Source: Pseudomonas sp. (lineage in GTDB: Bacteria; Pseudomonadota; Gammaproteobacteria; Pseudomonadales; Pseudomonadaceae). From it: 64,000 nt of DNA. The DNA is taken from NCBI GenBank assembly GCA_022448005.1, contig JAKUTK010000017.1, positions 1-64,000 on the forward strand, in the 5' to 3' direction. The notes beneath the pieces are model-generated. The model did no database searches and had not been told where the DNA came from. It worked only from the letters and a program-made list of their open reading frames with translations. How positions within the stretch are numbered: position 1 is the stretch's first letter; every line of letters starts with the position of its first letter. A program made the translations under genes and the position numbers. Below, piece by piece: positions 7,919-16,750 of the stretch.

Positions 7919-10555
7919 TCAGCCGGTGTTGCGCAATCCGGCTGCAATGCCGGCCACGCTGACCAGCAAGGCTTGCTCCAGAGGGCTTTCCGCCGGGCTT
8001 TGCTGTTGCCGTGAACGTGCCAGCAGTTCGGTCTGCATCAGATGCAGCGGATCGAGATAGGTATTGCGCAGGCTAAACGCTTCAAGGCTGGTAGGGTTGT
8101 GCGCCAGCAGCACTGACTGCCCGGTCAACTCAAGCACCGCCGCAACCGCCTGCGACAATCTGTCACGCAGATCACCCCCTAACGGCAGCAGCTCTGCGCT
8201 GACCAGGCGCGCGTCATAGCGCTCGGCGATCTCCGCGTCGGCCTTGGCCAGAACCATCTCGAGCATGTCGATGCGGGTGCTGAAAAACGGCCAGTGCTCG
8301 CGCATCGTCTTGAGCCGTTCACGTTCGCCCCGCTCCAGCGCGCCACGTAGTGCCTGTTCCCAGCCCAGCCAGGCGGGCAGCATCAGTCGCGTCTGGGTCC
8401 AGGCGAATATCCAGGGAATCGCACGCAGACTTTCAACACCGCCTTCGCGGCGCTTCGATGGGCGGCTGCCCAGCGGCAGCCGCCCAAGCTCCTGTTCCGG
8501 CGTCGCCTGGCGGAAATACTCGACGAACTGCGGATGGTCGCGCACCACGCTGCGGTAGGTCGACACGCCATCTGCCGCGAGCTTTTCCATGGTTTCACGC
8601 CAGTCCGGCTCTGGCATCGGCGGAGGCAGCAAGGTCGCTTCGAGCACAGCGGCCAGGTAAAGGCTGAGGTTTTGTTCGGCGATATCCGGCAGGCCGAACT
8701 TGAAACGGATCATTTCCCCCTGCTCGGTGGTCCGGAATCGCCCAGCCACCGATCCGGGGGGCTGCGAAAGAATGGCCGCGTGCGCCGGTCCGCCGCCACG
8801 TCCAACCGTGCCGCCACGGCCGTGGAACAGCAGCAGTTCAACTTGATGGTCACGGCAGATCTCGACCAGGCTTTCCTGCGCACGGTACTGCGCCCAGGCC
8901 GCCGCGGTGGTGCCGGCATCCTTGGCAGAATCCGAATAGCCGATCATCACTTCCTGCGGGCCTTGCAGTCGCTGCCGATAGCCGGGCAATCCGAGCAGTT
9001 TGTCGATGGCCGGGCCAGCATTTTCGAGATCAGCGAGTGTCTCGAACAGCGGCACGACACGCATCGGGCGTTGCAGCCCGGCCTCCTTGAGCAGCAGCTG
9101 CACTGCCAGCACATCCGAAGCACCCTTGGCCATGGAGATAACATACGAGCCGAGGGAGGCGCCGGGAGCCTGCGCCACCACCCGGCAGGTATCCAGCACT
9201 TCTGCCGTTTCGGCCGACGGTTGGAAGTTAGGCGGTAGCAACGGTCGACGGTTGTTCAATTCCTGCTGCAGGAAATCCAGACGCTGCTGCTCATCCCACT
9301 GATCGTACTGGCCGATACCCAGGTAATCGGTAATTTCCGCCAGCGCCGCGACATGCCGGGACGCGTCCTGGCGGACATCCAGACGCACCAGAAACAGACC
9401 GAATGCAGCGGCCCGGCGAAGGGTGTCGAGCAAGTCGCCATCGGCAATCATGCCCATGCCGCAGGCGTGCAGCGAGTGGTAACAGAGCTCCAGCGGTTCG
9501 CACAGATCGCGGTTGTCCAGCAACACGTCTGCTGGTGCAGACTGGTCATGCTCGAGCGCCACACTGGCCCAGTCGCGCGTGGCCTGCAGACGTTCGCGCA
9601 GTGTCTTGAGCAGCGCCCGGTAGGGCTCGGCCGACTGCCCGGTGCGGCTGAGCAGTTCATCGCTGGCGGTCTGCATCGACAGCGCCGTGATCAATCCGTC
9701 GATATCGCGCAGGAACAGGTCTGCTGCGACCCAGCGCGCCAGCAGCAAGACTTCCCGGGTGACCTTCGCCGTCACATTGGGGTTGCCGTCACGATCGCCG
9801 CCCATCCAGGACGCAAAACGGATCGGCGCGACGTCCAGCGGCAGATGCAGGCTGGTGGAGCGTTTAAGCGCCTGATCGGTCTGCCGTAATACATTCGGAA
9901 GCGCTTGCCACAGCGAGTTCTCGATCACGGCAAAGCCCCACTTCGCCTCCTCCACCGGTGTTGGGCGGCTGCGACGAATCTCTTCGGTGTGCCAGGCCTC
10001 GGCCACAAGCCGCTGCAGGCGCAGCTCGATCTTGGCCAGTTCACCCTGGCCAAGGTCAGTGTGATCCCGCGCCGCCAGCTGCGCGGCAATGGCGTCGTAT
10101 TTCTGGATCAAGGTGCGCCGCGAGACTTCGGTCGGGTGTGCGGTCAGCACCAGCTCGATATCGAGTCGGCCAACCTGGCGTGCCAGGAACTCCTGGCCAA
10201 ATCCTTCGCCTTTCAGGCGTTCGAGCAGGCCATCCAATGCGCCGGCTTCGGAAGGAGCCGGCTCGTCGGGCCGCCGTCTGCGCACCTGATGATATTGCTC
10301 GGCAATATTGGCCAGGTTGAGAAATTGACTGAAGGCCCGGGTCATCGGCAGCATCTCGTCATCGCCCAGCCCGTCGAGTGTTTCCTGCAGCAGCCGGGCC
10401 CCGTCTGCCGAGCCGCGGCGCGCGCCCTTGGCGCCCTTGCGGATGCGCTCGATCTTGTCGAAGAAGGCATCGCCGTGTTGCTCGCGAATTGCATTGCCCA
10501 GCAGCTCGCCAAGCAGATGAACGTTTTCACGCAGACGCGCGTCAATCTTCGCCAT
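7919..10555 (-). CDS. ppc: Phosphoenolpyruvate carboxylase
   Basis: An 878-residue enzyme that fixes bicarbonate onto PEP to give oxaloacetate, an anaplerotic step. Visible motifs are the catalytic [12 protein letters not shown] near residue 135, [24 protein letters not shown], the glycine-rich [14 protein letters not shown] loop, and the conserved C-terminal RNTG. The length is typical. The gene is monocistronic and leftward. Between its stop and adk lies a GC-rich palindrome (7803-7821) without a convincing T run, possibly its terminator. Confidence 0.97.
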   Translation of the reverse strand: MAKIDARLRENVHLLGELLGNAIREQHGDAFFDKIERIRKGAKGARRGSADGARLLQETLDGLGDDEMLPMTRAFSQFLNLANIAEQYHQVRRRRPDEPAPSEAGALDGLLERLKGEGFGQEFLARQVGRLDIELVLTAHPTEVSRRTLIQKYDAIAAQLAARDHTDLGQGELAKIELRLQRLVAEAWHTEEIRRSRPTPVEEAKWGFAVIENSLWQALPNVLRQTDQALKRSTSLHLPLDVAPIRFASWMGGDRDGNPNVTAKVTREVLLLARWVAADLFLRDIDGLITALSMQTASDELLSRTGQSAEPYRALLKTLRERLQATRDWASVALEHDQSAPADVLLDNRDLCEPLELCYHSLHACGMGMIADGDLLDTLRRAAAFGLFLVRLDVRQDASRHVAALAEITDYLGIGQYDQWDEQQRLDFLQQELNNRRPLLPPNFQPSAETAEVLDTCRVVAQAPGASLGSYVISMAKGASDVLAVQLLLKEAGLQRPMRVVPLFETLADLENAGPAIDKLLGLPGYRQRLQGPQEVMIGYSDSAKDAGTTAAAWAQYRAQESLVEICRDHQVELLLFHGRGGTVGRGGGPAHAAILSQPPGSVAGRFRTTEQGEMIRFKFGLPDIAEQNLSLYLAAVLEATLLPPPMPEPDWRETMEKLAADGVSTYRSVVRDHPQFVEYFRQATPEQELGRLPLGSRPSKRREGGVESLRAIPWIFAWTQTRLMLPAWLGWEQALRGALERGERERLKTMREHWPFFSTRIDMLEMVLAKADAEIAERYDARLVSAELLPLGGDLRDRLSQAVAAVLELTGQSVLLAHNPTSLEAFSLRNTYLDPLHLMQTELLARSRQQQSPAESPLEQALLVSVAGIAAGLRNTG

Positions 10556-10754
10556 GTTCGCCTCTCTTTACAGGCCGCCGCATCGGAAGTTCGTAAACGA
10601 ATGCTCACGATGCTGAACGGCTACGCTGTAGGAACCGTCCAAACAGAGTGCACAGCGTCTACGACGAAGACAAGGCATAGCAGAACAAGCCTGTCGATGC
10701 TTGCTCGCAATACCCGCCAATATTGCTCGCGAGGCGAGCTAAGGATGGAGCTAG

Positions 10755-11105
10755 ATGAAAATTTCTGAACTGGTCCGTGAATGGGAAAGCAGTGCCAAGG
10801 GCCGCATGAGCGCCGCCCAGTACACCATCCCATTGGATGTCGAAAGCGCGGCAAGGCTGGCAGCTCTGGCCGAGATGTATCCGAAGCGCAGCACTGAAGA
10901 GCTGCTCGGTGAGCTGGTCGGCGCAGCCCTCGAAGGGATCGAGACCAGCCTTCCCTACGAGCAGGGTTCCAAGGTGATTTCGACGGACGAGCAAGGCGAC
11001 CCGATCTACGAAGACATCGGACCAACGCCGCGCTTCCTGGCACTCGCGCGTAAGCATCTAGAGCGTTTGCTTGCCGAACGGGCTGAGAATCCTGATCGGT
11101 CCTGA
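10755..11105 (+). CDS. Conserved pseudomonad protein, sometimes named pilin assembly protein
   Basis: A 116-residue soluble protein: MKISELVREWESSAKGRMS, then VESAARLAALAEMYPKRSTEELLGELVGAALEGIE, then an acidic linker and a C-terminal helix FLALARKHLERLLAER. Similar proteins in Pseudomonas genomes carry names such as pilin assembly protein or type 1 pili tip component, but I see no pilus-related domain and consider those names unsupported. It is divergent from ppc across about 200 bases. Confidence 0.65.
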   Translation: MKISELVREWESSAKGRMSAAQYTIPLDVESAARLAALAEMYPKRSTEELLGELVGAALEGIETSLPYEQGSKVISTDEQGDPIYEDIGPTPRFLALARKHLERLLAERAENPDRS

Positions 11106-11349
11106 GACGCTTAAAACAGCCGTCCGTGGCGTATCGAGGTAGCGCTTTCTCGCCACCTCGCGCCTTGTCCGATGGCCCTAGATCGCTGCCTTCTCATCGT
11201 TGCGTTTGTTTTTTACTGGAACGATTACAGCCAGCTGGCCTCACAAAAACATGCCCGTTCTGATTGCTGACCATTTTTAACAAGTGCAAGCCACAGCGTA
11301 ACGGGCACTGTTTTCGATATCCCATCCGATATCCCAATGGAGACTGGCC

Positions 11350-11748
11350 ATGAAAATGAACACCATCGAAAGCCCGCTATCGCGATTCCAGCTACCCAAG
11401 CTGGCAGCCGTTGCACTTGGGGGCCTGTTGCTGGTTGGTTGTGCCGGCAATCCACCCAACGAGCAGTTCGCTGTAACCGAATCGGCCGTGCGTAGCGCCG
11501 TTAGCGCTGGGGCTACCCAGTACGCTCCCGTGGACATGCGTGCCGCTCAGGAAAAGTGGAAGCAAGCCGAACTTGCCATGCAGAAAGAAAACTATGACGA
11601 AGCCCGTCGACTTGCCCAGCAGGCCGAGTGGGACGCGCGCGTTGCGGAGCGCAAGGCACAAGCTGCCAAGGCCCAGAAGGCCGTTGAGGACGCCCAGAAG
11701 GGAATTCAGGAGCTGCGCGAAGAAAGCATGCGCGGCCTTCAGCAGTAA
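11350..11748 (+). CDS. DUF4398 lipoprotein
   Basis: A 132-residue lipoprotein precursor. A hydrophobic signal ends in the lipobox LLLVGC, with the acylated cysteine at about residue 31. The mature part is a DUF4398 helical hairpin: MRAAQEKWKQAELAMQKENYDEARRLAQQAEWDARVAERKAQAAKAQ. It ends in a Glu/Lys-rich coiled helix. It lies 42 bases ahead of the OmpA-domain lipoprotein, and the two form a conserved pair probably made from one transcript. An outer-membrane stability role is likely. Confidence 0.8.
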   Translation: MKMNTIESPLSRFQLPKLAAVALGGLLLVGCAGNPPNEQFAVTESAVRSAVSAGATQYAPVDMRAAQEKWKQAELAMQKENYDEARRLAQQAEWDARVAERKAQAAKAQKAVEDAQKGIQELREESMRGLQQ

Positions 11749-11790
11749 CCCTTTCCCTTCCGCACTCCCTTTAGCAGAGGATGAATCGAC

Positions 11791-12597
11791 ATGCATAAGC
11801 TAGTAGCCATCCCCACAGCGATCGCCATGAGCATCGGTCTTGCTGCTTGCTCGTCGCAGCCTAACCAGAATCTGGAAACGGCACGCAGCGAGTTCGCATC
11901 ACTGCAGAGCAATCCGCTGTCACAAAAATATGCCGCCCTGGAAACCCAGGACGCCTCCAAGCAACTCGATGAAGCCAACAAGGCCTATATGAGCGACGCG
12001 GATGAAGAGCGCGTCGACCAGCTTGCCTATCTGGCCAACCGCCGGATTGACCTGGCCGAGCAGACCATCGAATTGCGCAAGGCTGAGCAACAGATCGAGC
12101 AGGCCTCCACCAAGCGGGCTCAGGCACGGCTTGAATCTCGCGAGGCGATGCTCAAGCGTCAACAAGACGAGATCCGCCAGCTGCAGCAGGATCTGCAGGC
12201 CAAGCAGACCGAGCGCGGCACTCTGGTGACCTTTGGCGACGTGCTGTTCGACCTGAACAAGGCCGAGCTCAAGTCAGCCGGCATGCGTGATGTACAGAAG
12301 CTGGCGGAGTTTCTAAACGAAAATCCGGAGCGCAAGGTCATGGTCGAAGGCTATACCGATAGCACCGGCTCCGACTCCTATAACCAGCAGCTGTCCGAGC
12401 GTCGAGCTGAAGCGGTGCGCCGTGCGCTGGTCCGTTCCGGTGTGGAAATCGATCGAATCCAGACCGTCGGTTACGGTGAAGCGTATCCGGTCGCAAGCAA
12501 CGACTCGCCAGCAAGCCGGGCGATGAATCGTCGCGTCGAAGTGACGATCTCCAACGATAACAAGCGCGTAGCACCGCGCTCTTCGATGCAGCAATAG
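11791..12597 (+). CDS. lptF: OmpA-family lipoprotein with DUF4398 domain (LptF-like)
   Basis: A 268-residue outer-membrane lipoprotein. The signal ends with the lipobox GLAAC (Cys20). A DUF4398 helical region follows (about 25-115), then a coiled-coil segment rich in Gln/Glu/Lys/Arg. The OmpA C-terminal peptidoglycan-binding domain starts near residue 145 (FGDVLFDLNKAELK, VEGYTDSTGSDSYNQQLSERRA, NRRVEVTI). The last domain binds diaminopimelate of the cell wall. The architecture and upstream DUF4398 partner match P. aeruginosa LptF, an alginate/stress-linked lipoprotein, and the symbol is given on that basis. A clear terminator follows. Confidence 0.85.
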   Translation: MHKLVAIPTAIAMSIGLAACSSQPNQNLETARSEFASLQSNPLSQKYAALETQDASKQLDEANKAYMSDADEERVDQLAYLANRRIDLAEQTIELRKAEQQIEQASTKRAQARLESREAMLKRQQDEIRQLQQDLQAKQTERGTLVTFGDVLFDLNKAELKSAGMRDVQKLAEFLNENPERKVMVEGYTDSTGSDSYNQQLSERRAEAVRRALVRSGVEIDRIQTVGYGEAYPVASNDSPASRAMNRRVEVTISNDNKRVAPRSSMQQ

Positions 12598-12623
12598 CCG
12601 CTCGGCAACGCGTCGGCAGTACC

Positions 12624-12654
12624 GAAGCCCGCCTTATGGCGGGCTTCTTGTTTT
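12624..12654 (+). terminator. Rho-independent terminator of the lipoprotein pair
   Basis: The stem GAAGCCCGCC/GGCGGGCTTC with a TTAT loop is followed by TTGTTTT. It lies 27 bases past the lptF-like stop. Confidence 0.9.
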
Positions 12655-12676
12655 CATGATTTCGAACAGTGCAACG

Positions 12677-13015
12677 CTACGGCTTGGTTGCCGGAGCCTG
12701 CTCGGTTGGCACCTGCTGACCCATGCAGCGAATCGCCCGTTTGCGGTTATCCACCAGCACACCGGTCAGGCCTTTCTGTTCGGTATCGAAAAGCACCAGC
12801 ACACCGTCGATGCACTCCGCGACCTGGGGCGCGGGCTTGAGCGAGACCCGATAGTCTTCACCGGGAATGGTCTTGAGCATCGTGTAGTCGGCCAGCAACA
12901 GGGCGTCCTCCGGCTTGGCGATGTGCACGTAACCATAGAAGGAGAGCACCGCAACGGTGCCTATGACGCTGCCGATGGCGGTGAGAATCAGCGGAATGGG
13001 GTTGCGTTCGGACAT
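12677..13015 (-). CDS. Small inner-membrane hypothetical protein
   Basis: A 112-residue protein with one membrane segment near the N-terminus (IPLILTAIGSVIGTVAVLSFYGYV, about residues 7-31) and a soluble remainder. The remainder contains two cysteines (VAECIDGVLVLFD and AIRCMGQQV) that could form a disulphide if it faces the periplasm. The tail is Pro/Ala-rich. I do not recognise a named family. It is convergent with the lipoprotein gene and divergent from the ligase at 13299. Confidence 0.65.
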   Translation of the reverse strand: MSERNPIPLILTAIGSVIGTVAVLSFYGYVHIAKPEDALLLADYTMLKTIPGEDYRVSLKPAPQVAECIDGVLVLFDTEQKGLTGVLVDNRKRAIRCMGQQVPTEQAPATKP

Positions 13016-13298
13016 GACGGGGTCGCCTGATCAAAGGGCCGGTATTGTCGCAAAAATAGTGGCTCGAGCGCGAAACCCGCTCGCTGCCCGCCCCGATCAT
13101 TCGACGTAGAGCCCTTCCGCCAGCACCGGCTTGCCGCGAAATTGCCAGCAAACTTGTTTGGCAGTAATCGTCCACCATTGCCAAGACGAATAGCTCTTCC
13201 GGCACACACGCTAACCACCGAAGGTTGTTCAACTGCTGCGCTGCCATGCAAGCCGTTGCACGCAAGCGTCCACCTGCCTTCAAGAGAACGAGCACGAC

Positions 13299-14867
13299 AT
13301 GGTCCTATCCGCCAGCCCCGACGCCCCCGACCTGAACCAAGCCTTCGCTGCAGTCCCAGACCTGATCGCTTATTGGGCAGGGCATCGGTCGGACCAATCG
13401 GCGCTACTTCAAGATGGGCGCCGCCTGAGTTACGCAGAACTCGACACCTTGATCAGCAGCGTCGCCGCCGCGCTGCAGCGTGACGGTCTGCAGCCCGGCG
13501 ACTCGCTGGCGATCTGTGCTTACAACTCCATCGAATACGCCATCGTGTTCCTCGGCGCGTTGCGCGCCGGCGTAGCCGTGGCACCCCTGGCGCCTTCGGC
13601 CAGTGCCGAAAGCCTGCTGACCATGCTCGCTGACGCTGCGCCCCGCCTGCTATTTATTGACGCTCATGCGGCGCAACACTTGGAGCCGGTAGAAGCACGC
13701 TTGCCCTGTTCAACCCTGCGCCTGGACCAGACGGCGGCGAATGGACTGTCCGGTTGGCTGAGTGATGCCACGCCGGAGCCTGTAGCGATCCAGCCGGAAT
13801 GGGCGTTCAACATCATCTATTCATCCGGCACCACCGGCGAGCCCAAGGGCATCGTGCAATCGCACGCGATGCGTTGGGCCCATGTTCGCCGCAGTGCCGC
13901 CTACGGATACGGCGATGAGGCCACCACGCTCATCTCCACGCCGCTGTACTCGAACACCACACTGGTGGCGTTTCTCCCGACCCTGGCTCTGGGCAGCTGC
14001 GTGGTGCTGATGAGCAAGTTCGACGCCTACGAATACCTGCGCCTCGCCCAGCGGCACGCGGTGACCCATACGATGCTGGTGCCGGTGCAGTACCAGCGGC
14101 TCATGGCGCGCGAGGACTTCGATCAATACGATTTCAGCCACTTCCGCTACAAGATGTGCACCAGCGCGCCGTTCGGTGCCGCACTGAAAGCCGAAGTCCT
14201 GGCGCGCTGGCCCGGCGGGCTGATCGACACCTACGGCATGACCGAAGGCGGCGGCACCTGCATTCTGGATGCGCACGAGTACCCGGATAAATTGCACACG
14301 GTCGGCCGTCCGGCCGAGGGACATGACATTCGTGTGATTGACGATGAAGGTCACGAGTTGCCTGTCGGCTCGATTGGAGAAATCGTCGGACATTCCCCCG
14401 CAATGATGACCGGCTACCTGAACAAGCCCGAGAAAACGGCCGAAGCCGAATGGTTCGACCCCAGCGGTAAACGCTTCATCCGTACCGGCGACATTGGTCG
14501 CTTCGATGCGGACGGGTTCCTGACGCTGGTTGACCGCAAAAAGGACATGATCATTTCCGGCGGCTTCAATCTCTACCCTAGCGATCTCGAGGCGATTCTG
14601 CGTGAGCATCCGGCCATCGCCGATGTCGCTGTGGTCGGCGTGCCCTCGACGCGCTGGGGTGAAACGCCGGTCGCCTTCGTGGTGCTCGCCAAGGGCGAGA
14701 CGGCAACCCCCGAGGCGCTGCTGGACGGGTTCAACAGCCGCGTGGGCAAGACGCAACGCCTGGCCAAACTGGTACTGACGGACGAGCTGCCGCGCAGTGC
14801 CATCGGTAAAGTGCTCAAGCGTGAACTACGCGATCGCTTCCTGGCCGAGCACGGCGCAGCTGACTGA
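13299..14867 (+). CDS. Acyl-CoA ligase / AMP-binding enzyme (first of two)
   Basis: A 522-residue class I adenylate-forming enzyme that would activate a carboxylic acid with ATP and transfer it to CoA. The ATP loop IIYSSGTTGEPKG lies near residue 170 and the adenine motif DTYGMTEGGG near 308. RTGDIGRFDADGFLTLVDRKKDMIISGG marks the hinge, and the catalytic lysine is in SAIGKVLKREL close to the C-terminus. The sequence looks like medium-chain or aromatic-acid ligases, but the substrate cannot be read. It is convergent with the GhrA-like gene and sits at the left border of the accessory catabolic block. Confidence 0.85.
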   Translation: MVLSASPDAPDLNQAFAAVPDLIAYWAGHRSDQSALLQDGRRLSYAELDTLISSVAAALQRDGLQPGDSLAICAYNSIEYAIVFLGALRAGVAVAPLAPSASAESLLTMLADAAPRLLFIDAHAAQHLEPVEARLPCSTLRLDQTAANGLSGWLSDATPEPVAIQPEWAFNIIYSSGTTGEPKGIVQSHAMRWAHVRRSAAYGYGDEATTLISTPLYSNTTLVAFLPTLALGSCVVLMSKFDAYEYLRLAQRHAVTHTMLVPVQYQRLMAREDFDQYDFSHFRYKMCTSAPFGAALKAEVLARWPGGLIDTYGMTEGGGTCILDAHEYPDKLHTVGRPAEGHDIRVIDDEGHELPVGSIGEIVGHSPAMMTGYLNKPEKTAEAEWFDPSGKRFIRTGDIGRFDADGFLTLVDRKKDMIISGGFNLYPSDLEAILREHPAIADVAVVGVPSTRWGETPVAFVVLAKGETATPEALLDGFNSRVGKTQRLAKLVLTDELPRSAIGKVLKRELRDRFLAEHGAAD

Positions 14868-14956
14868 AGAGAACCAGCCAGCGCCCCTGGGCGCTGGCGC
14901 CGCGGCCGGGGCGGCTCATCGACCACAGCAGCCGACCGCAACGTGCCTGGTGCGGA

Positions 14957-15892
14957 TCAATAACCGCGCTGGATATCAATCACGCCGCTGATGGTTCGGC
15001 CATCTTCCAGCGCGACGATCTTCTCGGCGATCTGAACGATGGTCGCCTCGCGCAGCGTTCGCGCGGAAACATGCGGGGTGAGCGACACCTGCGGCATCTG
15101 CCAGAACGGATGCGAAGACGGCAGCGGTTCCTCACGGAACACGTCCAGCACAGCGCGAGTCACCTTGCCCTCTTCGATGGCACGGCAGAGATCCTCATCG
15201 ACCAGATGCTCGCCGCGGCCCACGTTGACGACTACCGCGTCAGGCCGCAGCCGTGACAGCAGCGAGTAGTCGATCAGATCGCGGGTGCTGTCGGTCAAGG
15301 GCAGCGTGTTGACCAGCACGCGCGTTTCGCCAAGAAAATCATTCAACCCTGCCTCGCCAGCAAAGCAGCGCACGGCGTCGAGGCGGTGGTCGGAGCGCGA
15401 CCATCCCATAACGGGGTACTCCAGCGTCGCCAGCGTTTTGGCGACACGCTGGCCGATATGCCCGAGCCCGAGCACGCCAACCGGCCACTCGCTGCGTTCG
15501 ATGGGCCGCCGAAGCTTCCACTGACCGGCCGCCTGCTGTTCACGATAGGCGTCCATGTCACGGCTGATGCCGATCACGTGATAGGCCACGTATTCAGCCA
15601 TTTGCACCGCCATGCCCGCGTCTTCCAGGCGAACAATCGGAATGAGGCGCGGCAGATTCGGCATGCGTACCAGCGCATCCACGCCAGCGCCGAGGTTGAA
15701 CACGGCCTTCAGCTGCGGCTCTTTATCGAACAGCGCAGCGGGTGGATGCCAGACGATGGCGTAATCGGCACCGCAACTCGGATTGTCCGGCTGCCAGACC
15801 TGGATATCGGCGTCTGGCAACTGTTGCTGAATCAGGCTGGTCCAGCGCTCGGGTTTGGGATCGGCGGCGACGAAGAGGATTTTCATGCTCAC
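14957..15892 (-). CDS. ghrA: Glyoxylate/hydroxypyruvate reductase A-like 2-hydroxyacid dehydrogenase
   Basis: A 311-residue D-isomer 2-hydroxyacid dehydrogenase of the GhrA group, reducing glyoxylate or hydroxypyruvate with NAD(P)H. It shows the Rossmann motif VGVLGLGHIGQRVAKTL near residue 138. The substrate arginine lies in VVVNVGRGEHLVDEDL and the catalytic histidine in SLTPHVSARTL. A GTG at 15892 has AGGAA nine bases upstream. An ATG two codons later is the alternative start. It follows the aldolase gene by 46 bases and may be the last gene of the catabolic operon. Confidence 0.85.
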   Translation of the reverse strand: MSMKILFVAADPKPERWTSLIQQQLPDADIQVWQPDNPSCGADYAIVWHPPAALFDKEPQLKAVFNLGAGVDALVRMPNLPRLIPIVRLEDAGMAVQMAEYVAYHVIGISRDMDAYREQQAAGQWKLRRPIERSEWPVGVLGLGHIGQRVAKTLATLEYPVMGWSRSDHRLDAVRCFAGEAGLNDFLGETRVLVNTLPLTDSTRDLIDYSLLSRLRPDAVVVNVGRGEHLVDEDLCRAIEEGKVTRAVLDVFREEPLPSSHPFWQMPQVSLTPHVSARTLREATIVQIAEKIVALEDGRTISGVIDIQRGY

Positions 15893-15938
15893 TCAGTTTT
15901 ATTCCTAGGAAGACATCTGCAACGCGCAAAGCGTACTG

Positions 15939-16685
15939 CTAAATCGCATAGACATGCCCATTGGCTTCCAGCAGGCGCAACAACGCAGGCCAGGTCAGCT
16001 TGGCGGAGCTGCCCAGCTCAGCCGATTGCTGGCGCGTCGTCTCGATGGCTGCCGCTGAAGGCATATGGGTCGGGCCACAGGCCTGAGCGCGCACCTGAAT
16101 CTCGCAGGCCTTCATCAGGAAGTAGAGGTAGGTGAAGGCTTCGGCGACGGTGCCGCCCGCCGTCAGCACGCCGTGGTTGCGCAGCATCATCATGCGCTTG
16201 TCGCCGAGGTCGCGGATCAGCCGCTCGCGTTCGCTCAAGTCCAACGCCACGCCTTCGTACTCGTGATAGCAGAGGTGATCGAGGCAGAGCATCGCGGTCT
16301 GGCTCAGCGGCAGCAGCCCATCGCGATGCGCCGAGACTGCCACACCGTCGGCGGCGTGGAGATGCATCACCGCACCAGCGTCCTCACGCCCCATGTGCAC
16401 GGCGCTGTGGATGGTGAAGCCGGCGGGGTTGACCCGATGCAGGCTGCCGCTCTGAACAATTTGCCCTTCCTGATCCACCTTCACCAACGACGAGGCGGTG
16501 ATCTCCTGGAACAACAGCCCGTACGGATTGATCAGGAAATGATGTTCCGGCCCCGGCACGCGGGCGGAGAGATGGGTGAACACCAGATCATCCCAGCCAA
16601 AGTGCGCGACCAGTCGATAGGCCGCTGCCAAGTCTTTGCGCACCTGCCATTCGGCTTCCCGGTTCGTAGCGGTTGAATCTTGCAT
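15939..16685 (-). CDS. Class II aldolase/adducin family protein
   Basis: A 248-residue zinc aldolase-fold protein (fuculose-phosphate aldolase/adducin superfamily). The metal ligands are visible as the HLH of AGAVMHLHAADG and the later histidine in MMLRNHGVLTAGG, with FTHLSARVPG near the N-terminus. Family members cleave or decarboxylate sugar phosphates and related hydroxy acids, while others are of unknown function. The ATG at 16685 has GGAG nine bases upstream; a longer frame to 16898 starts with non-conserved, Arg-rich sequence. It lies 65 bases after the ligase gene, so co-transcription is likely. Confidence 0.82.
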   Translation of the reverse strand: MQDSTATNREAEWQVRKDLAAAYRLVAHFGWDDLVFTHLSARVPGPEHHFLINPYGLLFQEITASSLVKVDQEGQIVQSGSLHRVNPAGFTIHSAVHMGREDAGAVMHLHAADGVAVSAHRDGLLPLSQTAMLCLDHLCYHEYEGVALDLSERERLIRDLGDKRMMMLRNHGVLTAGGTVAEAFTYLYFLMKACEIQVRAQACGPTHMPSAAAIETTRQQSAELGSSAKLTWPALLRLLEANGHVYAI

Positions 16686-16750
16686 CGCATCTGCTCCGTT
16701 GGTTTCGAAGGCGCCAGCCGGCGCGGGCCCTTGCAATTGCTTGTCGCCCC

